Assembly (NCBI RefSeq): GCF_014699135.1
Contig: NZ_JACOFT010000006.1
Span: forward strand, 62,001-126,000
DNA: 64,000 nucleotides
Direction: 5' to 3'
DNA from: Cognatundibacterium aquatile
Lineage (GTDB): Bacteria; Pseudomonadota; Gammaproteobacteria; Burkholderiales; Burkholderiaceae_D
Shown here: piece by piece, positions 47,839 through 58,109 of the stretch
How positions within the stretch are numbered: position 1 is the first letter of the stretch
How the letters are laid out: every line of letters begins with the position of its first letter
Notes under the pieces: model-generated
Database searches by the model: none
Seen by the model: only the letters and a program-made list of their open reading frames with translations
Told to the model about the DNA's origin: nothing
Translations under genes and position numbers: made by a program

Positions 47839-48054
47839 ATGAATGAACAATTGAAAACCACCATGAAGGTGCAGCGAGCGATGCGCGATCTGACTCAGGC
47901 GGACCTTGCAGAAATGAGTGGCATCACCCGAAAATCAATCAACGCCATTGAGACGGGGAATATGGTGCCATCGATTATTTTGGCGCTCAAACTTGCACGC
48001 TGCTTACAAGTACCCATTGAACAGCTATTTAGTTTGGAAGTTCTTCCGGAATAA
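47839..48054 (+). CDS. XRE-family (YozG-like) transcriptional regulator
   Basis: 71 aa, a minimal helix-turn-helix protein: MRDLTQADLAEMSGITRKSI and ETGNMVPSIILALKLARCL. The length and C-terminal LQVPIEQLF are typical of YozG-like single-domain regulators. It probably controls the pair via the palindrome at 47262-47287. Confidence 0.9.
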   Translation: MNEQLKTTMKVQRAMRDLTQADLAEMSGITRKSINAIETGNMVPSIILALKLARCLQVPIEQLFSLEVLPE

Positions 48055-48133
48055 ACAAGGAAACAAGCGATAAGACATTCAGCATCATCAATGCGCAGAC
48101 GCTTGCATCTATCAAACTCTGCGCAAATTCGGC

Positions 48134-48172
48134 AAAAAAAAACGGCATCACCGTTCAGGTAATGCCGTTTTT
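48134..48172. terminator. Bidirectional terminator XRE gene / acs
   Basis: Stem AAAAACGGCAT-ACC / GGT-ATGCCGTTTTT with one mismatch and a GTTCA loop; strong T-run on the minus strand. Confidence 0.9.
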
Positions 48173-48213
48173 GCTGAGTAGAAAAACCGTCGTTTATTCA
48201 ACGGCTAAATCAA

Positions 48214-50217
48214 TTACTGCGCTTCTTTCAACTGATCAAGAATGGCTGGATTTTCGAGAGTTGATACGTCTTGCGTGATGGTTTCGCCTTTTGCCAGAAC
48301 GCGCAATAAGCGACGCATGATTTTGCCGGAGCGGGTTTTAGGCAAATTATCACCAAAACGAATTTCTTTTGGTTTGGCAATCGGGCCGATTTCTTTGGCA
48401 ACCCAGTTACGCAGTTCTGTCGCAATTTGTTTCGCTTCATCGCCAATCGGACGGCTGCGTTTCAGCACCACGAATGCGCAAATCGCTTCACCTGTGGTGT
48501 CATCAGGCTTGCCGACCACGGCTGCTTCTGCCACCAGCGGATGTGCAACCAGTGCCGATTCAATTTCCATCGTGCCCATGCGGTGACCAGACACATTCAG
48601 TACGTCGTCAATACGACCGGTAATAGTGAAGTAGCCGGTGTCTTTATTGCGGATGGCGCCGTCACCGGCGAGATAAATCTTGCCGCCGAATTCCTCTGGG
48701 AAATAGCCTTTTTTGAAGCGCTCCGGATCGCCCCAGATTGTGCGTATCATCGCTGGCCATGGACGTTTCACAACCAGAATACCGCCCTGCCCGTTCGGCA
48801 AATCATGGCCAGTTTCATCCACAATGGCCGACATGATTCCGGGTAAAGGCAAGGTGCAGGAACCAGGTACGAGCGGCGTTGCGCCTGGCAATGGGGTCAT
48901 CATGTGACCACCGGTTTCCGTCTGCCAGAATGTATCAACGATAGGGCAATTGCCACGCCCGATATTGTTGTAGTACCACATCCAAGCTTCCGGATTAATC
49001 GGCTCGCCCACCGAGCCCAGCAAGCGCAGGGACGACAGATCAAATTTTGCCGGATGCACATTGGCATCCGCATCGGCGGCTTTGATCAGTGAACGGATTG
49101 CCGTTGGTGCAGTATAGAAAATCGTCGCTTTATGTTTTTCTACCATGTCCCAGAAACGTCCTGCATTCGGGAAGGTTGGAATACCTTCGAATACAATTTC
49201 TGTCGCACCGACTGCCAGCGGGCCATAGGTAATGTAGGTATGGCCTGTGACCCAGCCGATATCGGCAGTACACCAGAATACGTCAGATGGTTTGATATCA
49301 AAGGTCCACTTCATTGTGAGAATCGCCCACAACAAGTAACCGCCGGAAGAATGCTGCACGCCTTTTGGCTTGCCGGTGGAGCCGGAAGTGTAAAGAATAA
49401 ACAGCGGATGCTCGGCGCTGACCCATTCAGGCTCGCAGACAGCAGACTGATTGGCAACCAGATCGTTCATCCACAGATCGCGTCCGGCAGTCAGATTAAT
49501 TGCACCGCCAGTGCGTTTGTAGATCACGACATTTTTAACTTTTTCGCAGTCGCCAAGCGTCAGCGCTTCATCCACGATCACTTTCAGTGGCAGATGTTTA
49601 CCACCACGTACCTGTTCGTCTGCGGTGATAACGGCGACTGCCCCCACGTCAACGATACGTTCATGCAAGGATTTTGCAGAAAACCCGCCAAACACCACGG
49701 AATGCGTCGCGCCGATACGTGCGCAGGCTTGCATTGCGACCACGCCTTCCACTGACATCGGCATATAAATCACAACGCGATCACCTTTAGTGATGCCGAG
49801 CGACTTCAATCCATTCGCAAACTGGCAGACCTTGTGATGCAATTCTTTGTAAGTCACTTTGGTGACCTCACCGCCATCTGCCTCGAAAATGACAGCAACT
49901 TTATCGCCATTCCCTTTTTGCAGATTCACATCCAGGCAGTTGTAAGACACGTTCATCAGACCATCTTCAAACCATTTGTAAAACGGCGCATCGGTTTCAT
50001 CCAGCACCGTTTCAAATGGCTTGTGCCAATGCAGATTTTCACGCGCAAGTTTGGCCCAGAAACCTTCGTAATCGGTTTCTGCTTCCTTGCACATCGCGTG
50101 GTAGGCATCCATGCCGGAAATCGTTGCATTCGCAGCGAAAGCGGCTGGCGGAGGGAAAATCCGGGATTCGGCTTTTACATCTGACGCTGAATTTTGGGCG
50201 GTATTAAGGTCTGACAT
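48214..50217 (-). CDS. acs: Acetyl-CoA synthetase
   Basis: A 667-aa AMP-forming enzyme activating acetate. Motifs: [17 protein letters not shown] (P-loop), [28 protein letters not shown], and the acetylation-regulated Lys in [17 protein letters not shown] at 50217 has GGAG upstream; the TTG at 50229 is ignored. Monocistronic. Confidence 0.95.
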   Translation of the reverse strand: MSDLNTAQNSASDVKAESRIFPPPAAFAANATISGMDAYHAMCKEAETDYEGFWAKLARENLHWHKPFETVLDETDAPFYKWFEDGLMNVSYNCLDVNLQKGNGDKVAVIFEADGGEVTKVTYKELHHKVCQFANGLKSLGITKGDRVVIYMPMSVEGVVAMQACARIGATHSVVFGGFSAKSLHERIVDVGAVAVITADEQVRGGKHLPLKVIVDEALTLGDCEKVKNVVIYKRTGGAINLTAGRDLWMNDLVANQSAVCEPEWVSAEHPLFILYTSGSTGKPKGVQHSSGGYLLWAILTMKWTFDIKPSDVFWCTADIGWVTGHTYITYGPLAVGATEIVFEGIPTFPNAGRFWDMVEKHKATIFYTAPTAIRSLIKAADADANVHPAKFDLSSLRLLGSVGEPINPEAWMWYYNNIGRGNCPIVDTFWQTETGGHMMTPLPGATPLVPGSCTLPLPGIMSAIVDETGHDLPNGQGGILVVKRPWPAMIRTIWGDPERFKKGYFPEEFGGKIYLAGDGAIRNKDTGYFTITGRIDDVLNVSGHRMGTMEIESALVAHPLVAEAAVVGKPDDTTGEAICAFVVLKRSRPIGDEAKQIATELRNWVAKEIGPIAKPKEIRFGDNLPKTRSGKIMRRLLRVLAKGETITQDVSTLENPAILDQLKEAQ

Positions 50218-50684
50218 ACGTGTCTCCAATTTTTATAGTTTGATTGAAATCATCAACGAAGTAATAGGCAAACCTTAAACTTGGAGACTTACTCAAGCCT
50301 TACGGTTTGCAAGCGCAAGCAATACCAAAACAATACCAATTTACCACATCAGATCTGCAGTAAAATCCTGCCACTCATACAATACAACAATCACAACGAG
50401 AACAGCAGTGGCATCACCAATGCTATGCCGTGCCGATCTGCCGCCGCACTCTGTTGCCACACAAAAATAAACCGCTTCAACAAATCCAGCGTTCTCACAC
50501 GATCAGTCAGTGCCCATGTAAAATACCGCCTGCATTCATGTCAACCTGGCAGATAAAGACAGGGCTTACGCAAAGTTGTACCGGCAAAGCATGGCGACGA
50601 AGACAGTACGAATAGGTCGGTCGGGAGCCATAACGCCACTGGGACGGCTTTGCGTAAGCCCTAAAGAGACGAAGAGAACACCAC
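50218..50684. other. Divergent intergenic region acs / yqhA with MITE-like element
   Basis: 467 bp without a gene. The right part is the 102-bp inverted-repeat element (50561-50662). Left part presumably carries the acs promoter. Confidence 0.5.
50561..50662. mobile_element. MITE-like element with 15-bp terminal inverted repeats
   Basis: Arms AGGGCTTACGCAAAG (50561-50575) and CTTTGCGTAAGCCCT (50648-50662) match perfectly around a 72-bp non-coding core. Both flanks contain TAAAGA but no exact abutting target duplication is seen. Resembles a non-autonomous insertion-sequence derivative. Sits 22 bp before yqhA. Confidence 0.65.
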
Positions 50685-51284
50685 ATGTCAACACCAGAAA
50701 CCCATAGCAAACTATCGCCACTCGCTAACCTGATATTTTTCAGCCGCTGGTTGCAACTGCCACTGTATCTCGGCCTGATCCTTGCGCAATGCGTTTATGT
50801 CTTTCATTTCTGGGTAGAACTGGTTGACCTGATCGGTGCTGCACTTGGCAATCAAGCTGCGCTGCAACACATTCTTGATGCGGTTTCCACTGGCGGTGAT
50901 CGTCCGACCAAACTGACAGAAACCACGATCATGCTGGTGGTGTTGGGATTAATTGACGTGGTGATGATTTCCAACCTGTTAATCATGGTGATTATCGGCG
51001 GCTATGAAACATTTGTTTCCCGTCTCGGGCTGGACGGTCACCCGGATCAGCCGGAATGGCTGTCGCACGTCAATGCTTCGGTACTGAAAGTGAAATTGGC
51101 GATGGCGATCATCGGAATTTCCTCTATTCATTTGCTGAAAACATTTATCAATGCCGGCAATTACAAATCAGAAGTGATCATCGCGCAGACGGCAATACAC
51201 ATTGCGTTTCTGCTGTCCGCGATGGCAATCGCCTACTGCGATCAGATTATGACCAAGACACAGCAAGCCGCTGCTAAACATTAA
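50685..51284 (+). CDS. yqhA: YqhA family membrane protein (TIGR00645)
   Basis: 199 aa with three to four hydrophobic helices (LYLGLILAQCVYVFHFWVEL, TTIMLVVLGLIDVVMISNLL, IHIAFLLSAMAIAY). The block GGYETFVSRLGLDGHPDQPEW is the UPF0114/YqhA signature. Function unknown. The MITE-like element directly precedes it and may affect its expression. Confidence 0.9.
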   Translation: MSTPETHSKLSPLANLIFFSRWLQLPLYLGLILAQCVYVFHFWVELVDLIGAALGNQAALQHILDAVSTGGDRPTKLTETTIMLVVLGLIDVVMISNLLIMVIIGGYETFVSRLGLDGHPDQPEWLSHVNASVLKVKLAMAIIGISSIHLLKTFINAGNYKSEVIIAQTAIHIAFLLSAMAIAYCDQIMTKTQQAAAKH

Positions 51285-51419
51285 TAACAACGCACAAACT
51301 CAAACCAATCATGTGCCCTGCCTCCCAATATTCATGCGGTCTTCCTGAGCAGTCATCTGGACACCCGTATCTTTATTGGGGTTCCGCCACATCACTGGTT
51401 GATACCCGCGCCAATATTC

Positions 51420-51441
51420 GCTGTGCCAATATCGGCACAGC
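51420..51441 (+). repeat. Short inverted repeat upstream of fumA
   Basis: GCTGTGCC / GGCACAGC with an AATATC loop, 58 bp before the fumA start. Operator or leader hairpin; no T-run. Confidence 0.5.
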
Positions 51442-51498
51442 AAAGATACAGCGCAAAGAACCCTCGCTTTTTTCATTCACCTAGCCAAGAGCCACATC

Positions 51499-53016
51499 AT
51501 GACAGTCATTAAACAAGACGACCTGATCGAATCCGTTGCTGCAGCCCTGCAATTCATCAGTTACTACCATCCTGCTGATTACATTGCCCATCTGGCGCGT
51601 GCTTATGAAGCAGAACAAAGCCCTGCCGCGAAAGATGCGATTGCGCAGATTCTGACAAACTCGCGCATGTGCGCTGAAGGCCACCGCCCTATCTGCCAGG
51701 ACACCGGCATCGTCAACGTATTCCTGAAAATCGGTATGGGCGTGCGTTTTGAAGGTTTTTCCGGCTCCGTCATTGATGCCGTAAACGAAGGTGTGCGTCA
51801 GGGCTACAACAATGCCGATAACAAGCTGCGCGCATCCATCGTTGCCGATCCGCAGTTTGAACGTAAGAACACCAAAGACAACACGCCAGCCGTGGTACAC
51901 ATGGAACTGGTGCCGGGCAATACCGTTGATGTCAAAGTCGCAGCCAAAGGCGGCGGCTCTGAAAACAAAACAAAATTCGTGATGCTGAACCCATCTGATT
52001 CACTGGTGGACTGGGTCATGAAAACCGTGCCGACCATGGGCGCAGGCTGGTGTCCGCCAGGTATGCTGGGTATAGGTATCGGCGGTACAGCCGAAAAAGC
52101 TATGCTGATGGCGAAAGAATCCCTGATGGATGACATCGACATGTACGAGCTGAAAAAGCGCGGCCCACAAAACAAACTCGAAGAATTGCGTATCGAGTTG
52201 TGCGACAAGGTCAATGCACTTGGCATAGGCGCGCAAGGTCTGGGTGGTCTGACGACAGTGCTCGACGTCAAGATCAATATGTATCCGACGCACGCTGCAT
52301 CTAAGCCAGTTGCGATGATTCCTAACTGTGCGGCAACACGTCATGCGCACTTCGTACTCGACGGTTCTGGCCCGACTTATATCGAACCACCGAAACTGTC
52401 TGATTGGCCCGATGTTCACTGGACACCGGATACAGAAAAATCCAAGCGCGTTGATCTGAACACGCTGACAAAAGCGGAAGTCGCTTCATGGAAACCAGGC
52501 CAGACTTTGCTGCTGAACGGCAAAATGCTGACCGGCCGCGATGCTGCGCACAAACGTATTCAGGACATGCTGGCCAAAGGTGAATCGCTGCCAGTTGATT
52601 TCACCAACCGCGTAATTTACTACGTTGGCCCGGTTGATCCTGTGCGCGATGAAGCGGTTGGCCCGGCTGGCCCGACCACGGCAACCCGCATGGATAAATT
52701 CACCGACATGATGCTGGAAAAAACTGGTCTGATCTCGATGATCGGTAAAGCGGAACGTGGCCCGGTCGCGATTGAATCGATCAAGAAGCATCAGTCTGCT
52801 TATCTGATGGCAGTCGGCGGCGCGGCGTATCTGGTCTCAAAAGCAATCAAATCTGCCAAGGTTGTTGGCTTCGCTGATCTGGGTATGGAAGCGATTTATG
52901 AATTTGACGTGGTGGATATGCCGGTCACTGTGGCAGTCGATTCAAACGGGACTTCGGTGCATAACACCGGCCCTAAAGAATGGCAGGCAAAAATCGGCAT
53001 CATTCCGGTTCAGTAA
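51499..53016 (+). CDS. fumA: Fumarate hydratase class I
   Basis: A 505-aa iron-sulfur fumarase (N- and C-terminal halves in one chain), converting fumarate to malate in the TCA cycle. Cluster Cys candidates: RPICQDTG, PNCAATRHAHF and the Cys in WCPPGMLGIGIGG. The C-terminal swivel domain includes YYVGPVDPVRDEAVGPAGPTT. Oxygen-sensitive class. Ended by a long hairpin. Confidence 0.94.
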   Translation: MTVIKQDDLIESVAAALQFISYYHPADYIAHLARAYEAEQSPAAKDAIAQILTNSRMCAEGHRPICQDTGIVNVFLKIGMGVRFEGFSGSVIDAVNEGVRQGYNNADNKLRASIVADPQFERKNTKDNTPAVVHMELVPGNTVDVKVAAKGGGSENKTKFVMLNPSDSLVDWVMKTVPTMGAGWCPPGMLGIGIGGTAEKAMLMAKESLMDDIDMYELKKRGPQNKLEELRIELCDKVNALGIGAQGLGGLTTVLDVKINMYPTHAASKPVAMIPNCAATRHAHFVLDGSGPTYIEPPKLSDWPDVHWTPDTEKSKRVDLNTLTKAEVASWKPGQTLLLNGKMLTGRDAAHKRIQDMLAKGESLPVDFTNRVIYYVGPVDPVRDEAVGPAGPTTATRMDKFTDMMLEKTGLISMIGKAERGPVAIESIKKHQSAYLMAVGGAAYLVSKAIKSAKVVGFADLGMEAIYEFDVVDMPVTVAVDSNGTSVHNTGPKEWQAKIGIIPVQ

Positions 53017-53045
53017 TATCCGCAGTTTCCTAAGCTAATCACCAC

Positions 53046-53108
53046 AGGACTGAAGCAGAATAAGACCAGACAGCGAGTCACTGGCACAATTCTGCCTCAG
53101 TCCTTTTT
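53046..53108 (+). terminator. Terminator of fumA
   Basis: Long stem AGGACTGA-GCAGAAT / ATTCTGC-TCAGTCCT (one mismatch), inner CCAG/CTGG, then T5. It ends 14 bp before the murI start. Confidence 0.88.
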
Positions 53109-53122
53109 CATGAAAACCACGT

Positions 53123-53974
53123 ATGCCATTTGCCCCTGATGCACCAATCGGTGTGTTTGATTCCGGCGTTGGCGGCTTATCAGTGTTGCAGCATATCCGT
53201 CAGACACTGCCGCAAGAATCCCTGATCTATTTTGCCGACTCCGGCTTTGCCCCTTACGGAGAAAAACCAGAAGCCGTCATTATTGATCGCAGCCTCGCAA
53301 TTACCGATTTTCTCTTGCAACATCACATCAAAGCGCTGGTTGTGGCGTGTAACACAGCGACTGCAGCGGCGATACAATTACTTCGCCAGCGCCACCCTGA
53401 TCTGATCATCGTCGGCATTGAACCCGGCTTAAAGCCTGCGGCAGCGCTGACTCAATCCGGCGTCATCGGCGTCCTCGCGACACGAGGCACTTTGCATAGC
53501 AAAAAATTTCAGGATCTGCGCGATCATCTGACGCAGACGACCGGCATCAAAGTGGAACAGCGAGCCTGCATAGGACTTGCGAGCCAGATAGAAAAAGGCG
53601 AACTGCATTCCTCCACAACCTCTACCTTGATACAAAAATACCTGACTCCATTATTGAATGCTGGTGCGGATGCCATTGTGCTCGGCTGCACGCATTACCC
53701 GTTCGTTATTCCACTCATCAACGATGTGATTGCGCAAACCTCAGAACCGGGCAGACAAGTACACATCATCGATACCGGATTAGCTGTCGCTCAGCAATTA
53801 AAACGACGGCTCATCAAAACGAATTTGCTAACGCATAGCAGTGACACCGCCGACGTCACCGCTTGGACTACGGGCAGCCAATCCAGCCTGAAAACGGCGT
53901 TCACACAGTTATTGAAAATGCCTGCAACCACGATACACACAGTAGTCCCACAACATATACCGACAGACAAATAA
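53123..53974 (+). CDS. murI: Glutamate racemase
   Basis: 283 aa, making D-glutamate for peptidoglycan. Two catalytic cysteines in VVACNTATAAA and LGCTHYPF; N-terminal IGVFDSGVGGLSVLQ is the family start. Shine-Dalgarno is weak. Own terminator. Confidence 0.95.
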   Translation: MPFAPDAPIGVFDSGVGGLSVLQHIRQTLPQESLIYFADSGFAPYGEKPEAVIIDRSLAITDFLLQHHIKALVVACNTATAAAIQLLRQRHPDLIIVGIEPGLKPAAALTQSGVIGVLATRGTLHSKKFQDLRDHLTQTTGIKVEQRACIGLASQIEKGELHSSTTSTLIQKYLTPLLNAGADAIVLGCTHYPFVIPLINDVIAQTSEPGRQVHIIDTGLAVAQQLKRRLIKTNLLTHSSDTADVTAWTTGSQSSLKTAFTQLLKMPATTIHTVVPQHIPTDK

Positions 53975-54000
53975 AAACGGCGCTCAACGGCGCCGTTTTT
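53974..54000 (+). terminator. Terminator of murI
   Basis: Stem AAAAACGGCG(C) / (G)CGCCGTTTTT with a short loop directly at the stop codon. Confidence 0.92.
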
Positions 54001-54068
54001 ATTTGCGAGCGTGATGCTCAGTATTTAGCAGTGTTCAGCAAAACCGAGCAGCACCAGGTATAACCTCA

Positions 54069-55262
54069 TTAACTCAGCACGGCCGCAATTGCCTTCGCCG
54101 TTGCTTCCACATTGCCAGTATTCAGACCAGCGACGCACATACGACCCGAGCGCACCAGGTACACGCCGAACTCGTCTTTCAGGCGATCACATTGTTCTGC
54201 AGTCAGGCCGGTGTAGCTGAACATGCCGCGTTGTGTGAGGAAGTAGCTGAAATCGCGGCCAGGCAATTTCGCACTCAGCACATCATGCAACTGACGGCGC
54301 ATCAACTGAATACGGTCACGCATCGCAACCACCTCTGCTTCCCACATCGGGCGCAACTCAGGGTCTGTCAACACACGCGCCACTAATTGGCCACCATGCA
54401 GAGGCGGATTCGAATAATTGCGACGAATTGTTGCCTTCATCTGACCAAGCACATTCACCGCCTGCGCCGCATCCGGGCAAACAACACTTAATGCACCGCA
54501 ACGCTCGCCATACAGACTCATACTCTTGGAAAACGAATTAGCGACAAAGAAGCTCAAGCCCTCATCGGCCAGCAAGCGTACCGCATACGCATCTTCCTCT
54601 ATGCCATCGCCATAACCCTGATAAGCCAGATCGAGGAAAGCGATCAGCTCGCGCTCTTTCAGCACGGGCACCAGGGCCTGCCATTGCGCTTGCGTCAGAT
54701 CAACGCCGGTCGGGTTGTGGCAGCATGCATGCAACAAGACGACGCTTTTCTTTTCTGCTGCCTTCAATGCTTCCAGCATCGCATCAAAACGCAAACCACC
54801 AGTCGCGGCGTCATAGTATGGATACGTTTTAACCGTGATTCCCGAGCCCTCAAACACGGCACGGTGATTGTCCCAGGTCGGATCACTCACCAGCATGACG
54901 GAACCGGGGAAATAACGATGAATAAAATCGCCGCCGACTTTCAGGCCACCGCTGGAACCCACCGTCTGCAAGGTCACAATGCGACCAGCCTTGACCGCCG
55001 CATGCTCGGCACCAAACAACAAATGCTGAACCGCTGTACGGAAATTCACCGCGCCTTCCATCGGCAAATAAGGACGTGCCCCCGCCTCAGCCACTACTTT
55101 CAGCTCCGCAGCACGCACTGATGGCAACATCGGGATTTTTCCTGCATCGTCGAAATAAATGCCAATAGATAAATTAATTTTATTTGGCCGCGGATCTTTA
55201 CCAAATGCTTCATTCAAAGATAAGATAGGATCGCCAGGATAGGCTTCAACGTGCTGAAACAT
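54069..55262 (-). CDS. tyrB: Aromatic amino acid aminotransferase
   Basis: A 397-aa PLP aspartate/aromatic aminotransferase, class I (AAT_I). Starts MFQHVEAYPGDPILSLNEAF; LLHACCHNPTGVDLT and the PLP Lys in NSFSKSMSLYGERCG; C-terminal GRMCVAGLNT with substrate Arg nearby. Works in Tyr/Phe (and possibly Asp/Leu) synthesis. Aspartate aminotransferase is the alternative. Start at 55262 chosen; the upstream codons are not conserved-looking. Confidence 0.92.
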   Translation of the reverse strand: MFQHVEAYPGDPILSLNEAFGKDPRPNKINLSIGIYFDDAGKIPMLPSVRAAELKVVAEAGARPYLPMEGAVNFRTAVQHLLFGAEHAAVKAGRIVTLQTVGSSGGLKVGGDFIHRYFPGSVMLVSDPTWDNHRAVFEGSGITVKTYPYYDAATGGLRFDAMLEALKAAEKKSVVLLHACCHNPTGVDLTQAQWQALVPVLKERELIAFLDLAYQGYGDGIEEDAYAVRLLADEGLSFFVANSFSKSMSLYGERCGALSVVCPDAAQAVNVLGQMKATIRRNYSNPPLHGGQLVARVLTDPELRPMWEAEVVAMRDRIQLMRRQLHDVLSAKLPGRDFSYFLTQRGMFSYTGLTAEQCDRLKDEFGVYLVRSGRMCVAGLNTGNVEATAKAIAAVLS

Positions 55263-55688
55263 GGTATGACTCCGGATAGTTATCAATAAGTAAGACATTG
55301 CATTGATGCGGTTGCGCAACACAAGACAATGCAGTCAGGCGTCATTTTGACATACATGCGTCGCGAAACAGGATACACATAGTGTTTTTACGAGGGAAAA
55401 CTGTATCTGTGAGTATGCATTCTGCCATCTGTCCGCATACCACCTGTGAGGCGCATCAAAGATATGCTTCATCCCCCATTCTATAGAACGACATCCTCCT
55501 AACGACGTATAGCTGCAGCAATCACTTTGCTTTACTCTGAGATTCGGCTGGATCAGACCGGTAACCATTCCGGACAGTACTTTTTATACCAACACCGATG
55601 TCGACACCAGTTTTCCAGAGCAATACAGAAATGGCAGCTCCCCGGAAAATTTTGCAGCACGTCCCATCATCATTTGAGAGGTATTTAT
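55263..55688. other. Divergent intergenic region tyrB / nirK
   Basis: 426 bp without a supported gene. No FNR/DNR box of the form TTGAT-N4-ATCAA was found. Control of the nitrite reductase operon therefore cannot be read from here. Confidence 0.5.
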
Positions 55689-57185
55689 ATGAAGCTCATA
55701 ATTAAAACGGCTTGTGCAATGCTGGCAATGGTCACAACCCTGATCACCGCCCCTGTCGCCAGTGCTGCAGGTAATGTTAAAGCCGCTGCAAAATCCACCG
55801 GTGATTTTGGCGCACCGCAGGGTATGCCTATTCAGGCTATATTAACCAGCCCGCCGAATGTTCCGCCACCGATTAAAAGAAAATATCCGGCAAAAGTGAT
55901 TGTCAATCTGGAGGTCATCGAGAAAGAAATGCCCATTTCTGAAGGGGTGAGCTACACCTTCTGGACATTTGGTGGCACGGTTCCGGGGAGCTTTATCCGC
56001 GTTCGTCAGGGCGACACCGTTGAATTTCACCTGAAGAATCATCCTGCCAACAAAATGCCACACAATATTGACCTGCACGGCGTGACAGGCCCTGGCGGCG
56101 GCGCAGCATCCAGCTTCACTGCACCTGGACATGAATCCCAATTCTCTTTCAAAGCCCTCAATGAAGGCATTTACGTCTATCACTGCGCAACTGCTCCGGT
56201 CGGTATGCACATCGGTAACGGTATGTATGGTTTGATCTTAGTAGAGCCACCAGAAGGATTACCTGCTGTCGATCACGAGTACTACGTCATGCAAGGTGAC
56301 TTCTACACCACCGGCAAATACCGTGAAAAAGGCCTGCAACCATTTGACATGGAAAAAGCCATCGACGAAAGACCAACTTACGTTCTGTTCAATGGTGCTG
56401 AAGGCGCGCTGACTGGCGACAAGGCACTCAAAGCTAAAACCAATGAAAAAATCCGTCTGTTCGTCGGTAATGGTGGCCCAAATCTGGTGTCAAGCTTCCA
56501 TGTGATCGGTGCGATTTTCGACAAGGTACGTTTTGAAGGCGGCACTAATTTCCAGAAAAATGTACAAACTACGCTGATCCCGGCTGGTGGTGCTGCGGTC
56601 GTGGAATATACAACCAAAGTTCCGGGCAGCTTCGTGATGGTGGACCACTCCATCTTCCGTGCATTCAACAAGGGTGCGCTGGCTATTATCAAAGTGGATG
56701 GGCCTGAAAATAAAGCCATCTATTCCGGTAAAGAGGTCGATGCGGTTTACCTGGGTGACCGTGCCGGCCCTAACCTGGCTGCCGTCACCAAAGCGACAGC
56801 CAACGCAGCCAGTGGCACACTGACATTGCAAGATCAGGTGCTGGCGGGAAAAGCCCTGTTTGAAGGCACCTGCTCAGTCTGCCATCAATCCAATGGTGCT
56901 GGCTTGCCGGGCGTCTTTCCTCCTCTGACAAAATCAGATTACCTGAACGCCGATCATCAGCGTGCGATCAAAGTAGTGCTACAGGGACTCAGTGGCAAAG
57001 TCACAGTCAATGGCAGCGAATTTAACTCTGTGATGCCGCCGATGAATCAGTTAAATGATGATGAAGTCGCCAATATCCTGACGTATATCCTCAACAGCTG
57101 GGATAACAAAGGCGGCCAGATCAAGAGCGATGATGTGAAGGCCATCCGTGCGAAAACCCCGGTAAAAGCGTCGGCTGAACACTGA
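55689..57185 (+). CDS. nirK: Copper nitrite reductase with C-terminal cytochrome c domain
   Basis: A 498-aa periplasmic enzyme reducing nitrite to NO. Signal peptide to about residue 27. Type 1 copper ligands His125, Cys166, His174, Met179; type 2 ligands His130, His165, His320; catalytic Asp128 and His271. A C-terminal cytochrome c domain follows (CSVCH, Cys395/Cys398/His399; axial Met449 in SVMPPMNQ). This three-domain form matches the Ralstonia pickettii-type NirK with tethered electron donor. The ATG at 55689 has a GAGAGG box. First gene of nirK-nirV-SCO1. Confidence 0.96.
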   Translation: MKLIIKTACAMLAMVTTLITAPVASAAGNVKAAAKSTGDFGAPQGMPIQAILTSPPNVPPPIKRKYPAKVIVNLEVIEKEMPISEGVSYTFWTFGGTVPGSFIRVRQGDTVEFHLKNHPANKMPHNIDLHGVTGPGGGAASSFTAPGHESQFSFKALNEGIYVYHCATAPVGMHIGNGMYGLILVEPPEGLPAVDHEYYVMQGDFYTTGKYREKGLQPFDMEKAIDERPTYVLFNGAEGALTGDKALKAKTNEKIRLFVGNGGPNLVSSFHVIGAIFDKVRFEGGTNFQKNVQTTLIPAGGAAVVEYTTKVPGSFVMVDHSIFRAFNKGALAIIKVDGPENKAIYSGKEVDAVYLGDRAGPNLAAVTKATANAASGTLTLQDQVLAGKALFEGTCSVCHQSNGAGLPGVFPPLTKSDYLNADHQRAIKVVLQGLSGKVTVNGSEFNSVMPPMNQLNDDEVANILTYILNSWDNKGGQIKSDDVKAIRAKTPVKASAEH

Positions 57186-57260
57186 TCGCCAATACCAGGC
57201 AGATATTGCGCATAGATTGAATAGCTACTGAACTTGATTTACTTTCCACCGGAGAACCCG

Positions 57261-58109
57261 TTGAGTACTTTGTCCAGACCAGGTAATACATCCACAGTGC
57301 TGGCAAGCTTACGGGTTTCCTTCGGAATTCCCTTGCTGATCGTGGCGTCACTGCTATCAATCAGCGGGATAGCACAGGCAGCATCGATGGAAAATTATCA
57401 GGCCATTCCGGCAGGCAGCATCGATAGTGTGCTGTCTGCCGGACGCGGCCTCAGCAATCTTCCCGTCAAAATCAATGCGTTTTATCTGCGCACGCAACCA
57501 GTGACAACAGCAGAGTTTTTTGCATTTACCAAAGCACACCCTGAATGGGAAAAAGCCAATATCCCCAGTATTTTTGCGGATGAGAGTTACCTCAGCCAGA
57601 TACCTGACACCGGCCCCGAAGCCAGTCAGGCGGATACTCCGGTAACACAGGTCAGCTGGTTTGCCGCCCAGGCATACTGCGAATCTGAAGGCGGACGGCT
57701 TCCTTCCTGGTATGAATGGGAATATGTCGCAGCGGCCGACGAAACTCATGCCGATGCGCGCAAGGATCCGAAATGGCGGGCAAAGATTTTGTCCTGGTAT
57801 TCCCAACCCGGCAGTTCCAGCCCGGTCAAAGTCGGTGGTGCGCCCAATTACTACGGCATCAGCAATATGCATGGCCTGATCTGGGAATGGGTGGACGACT
57901 TCAATGCCTTGCTGGTCAGTGCAGACAGCCGCAATCAGGGCGACCCTGATCAATTACAGTACTGCGGCGCCGGAGCAATCAGCCTGCAGGATAGAGATAA
58001 CTTTGCCATACTCATGCGCGTTGCCTTGCTGTCCGCCATGAATGGCGCCAACACTACGCGACAACTGGGTTTTCGCTGTGCGAAAAACCTACCTCAGGAA
58101 AAACCATGA
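57261..58109 (+). CDS. nirV: NirV-like formylglycine-generating-enzyme-family protein
   Basis: 282 aa from TTG 57261, preceded by a CCGGAG box; a TTG at 57234 is possible. A hydrophobic export segment (GIPLLIVASLLSISGIAQA) then an FGE-sulfatase (SUMF1) domain: FYLRTQPVTTAEFFAF, VSWFAAQAYCESEGGRLPSWYEWEYVA, GISNMHGLIWEWVDDF, LGFRCAK. NirV genes follow nirK in many denitrifiers; the role is unsettled. Overlaps the next gene by 4 nt. Confidence 0.9.
   Translation: MSTLSRPGNTSTVLASLRVSFGIPLLIVASLLSISGIAQAASMENYQAIPAGSIDSVLSAGRGLSNLPVKINAFYLRTQPVTTAEFFAFTKAHPEWEKANIPSIFADESYLSQIPDTGPEASQADTPVTQVSWFAAQAYCESEGGRLPSWYEWEYVAAADETHADARKDPKWRAKILSWYSQPGSSSPVKVGGAPNYYGISNMHGLIWEWVDDFNALLVSADSRNQGDPDQLQYCGAGAISLQDRDNFAILMRVALLSAMNGANTTRQLGFRCAKNLPQEKP

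Noticed and set aside
55263-55688. NsrR or FNR/DNR site before nirK
   Set aside because: The closest text (AAAGATATGCTTCATC near 55460) lacks the symmetry of an NsrR box, and no TTGAT-N4-ATCAA was found.
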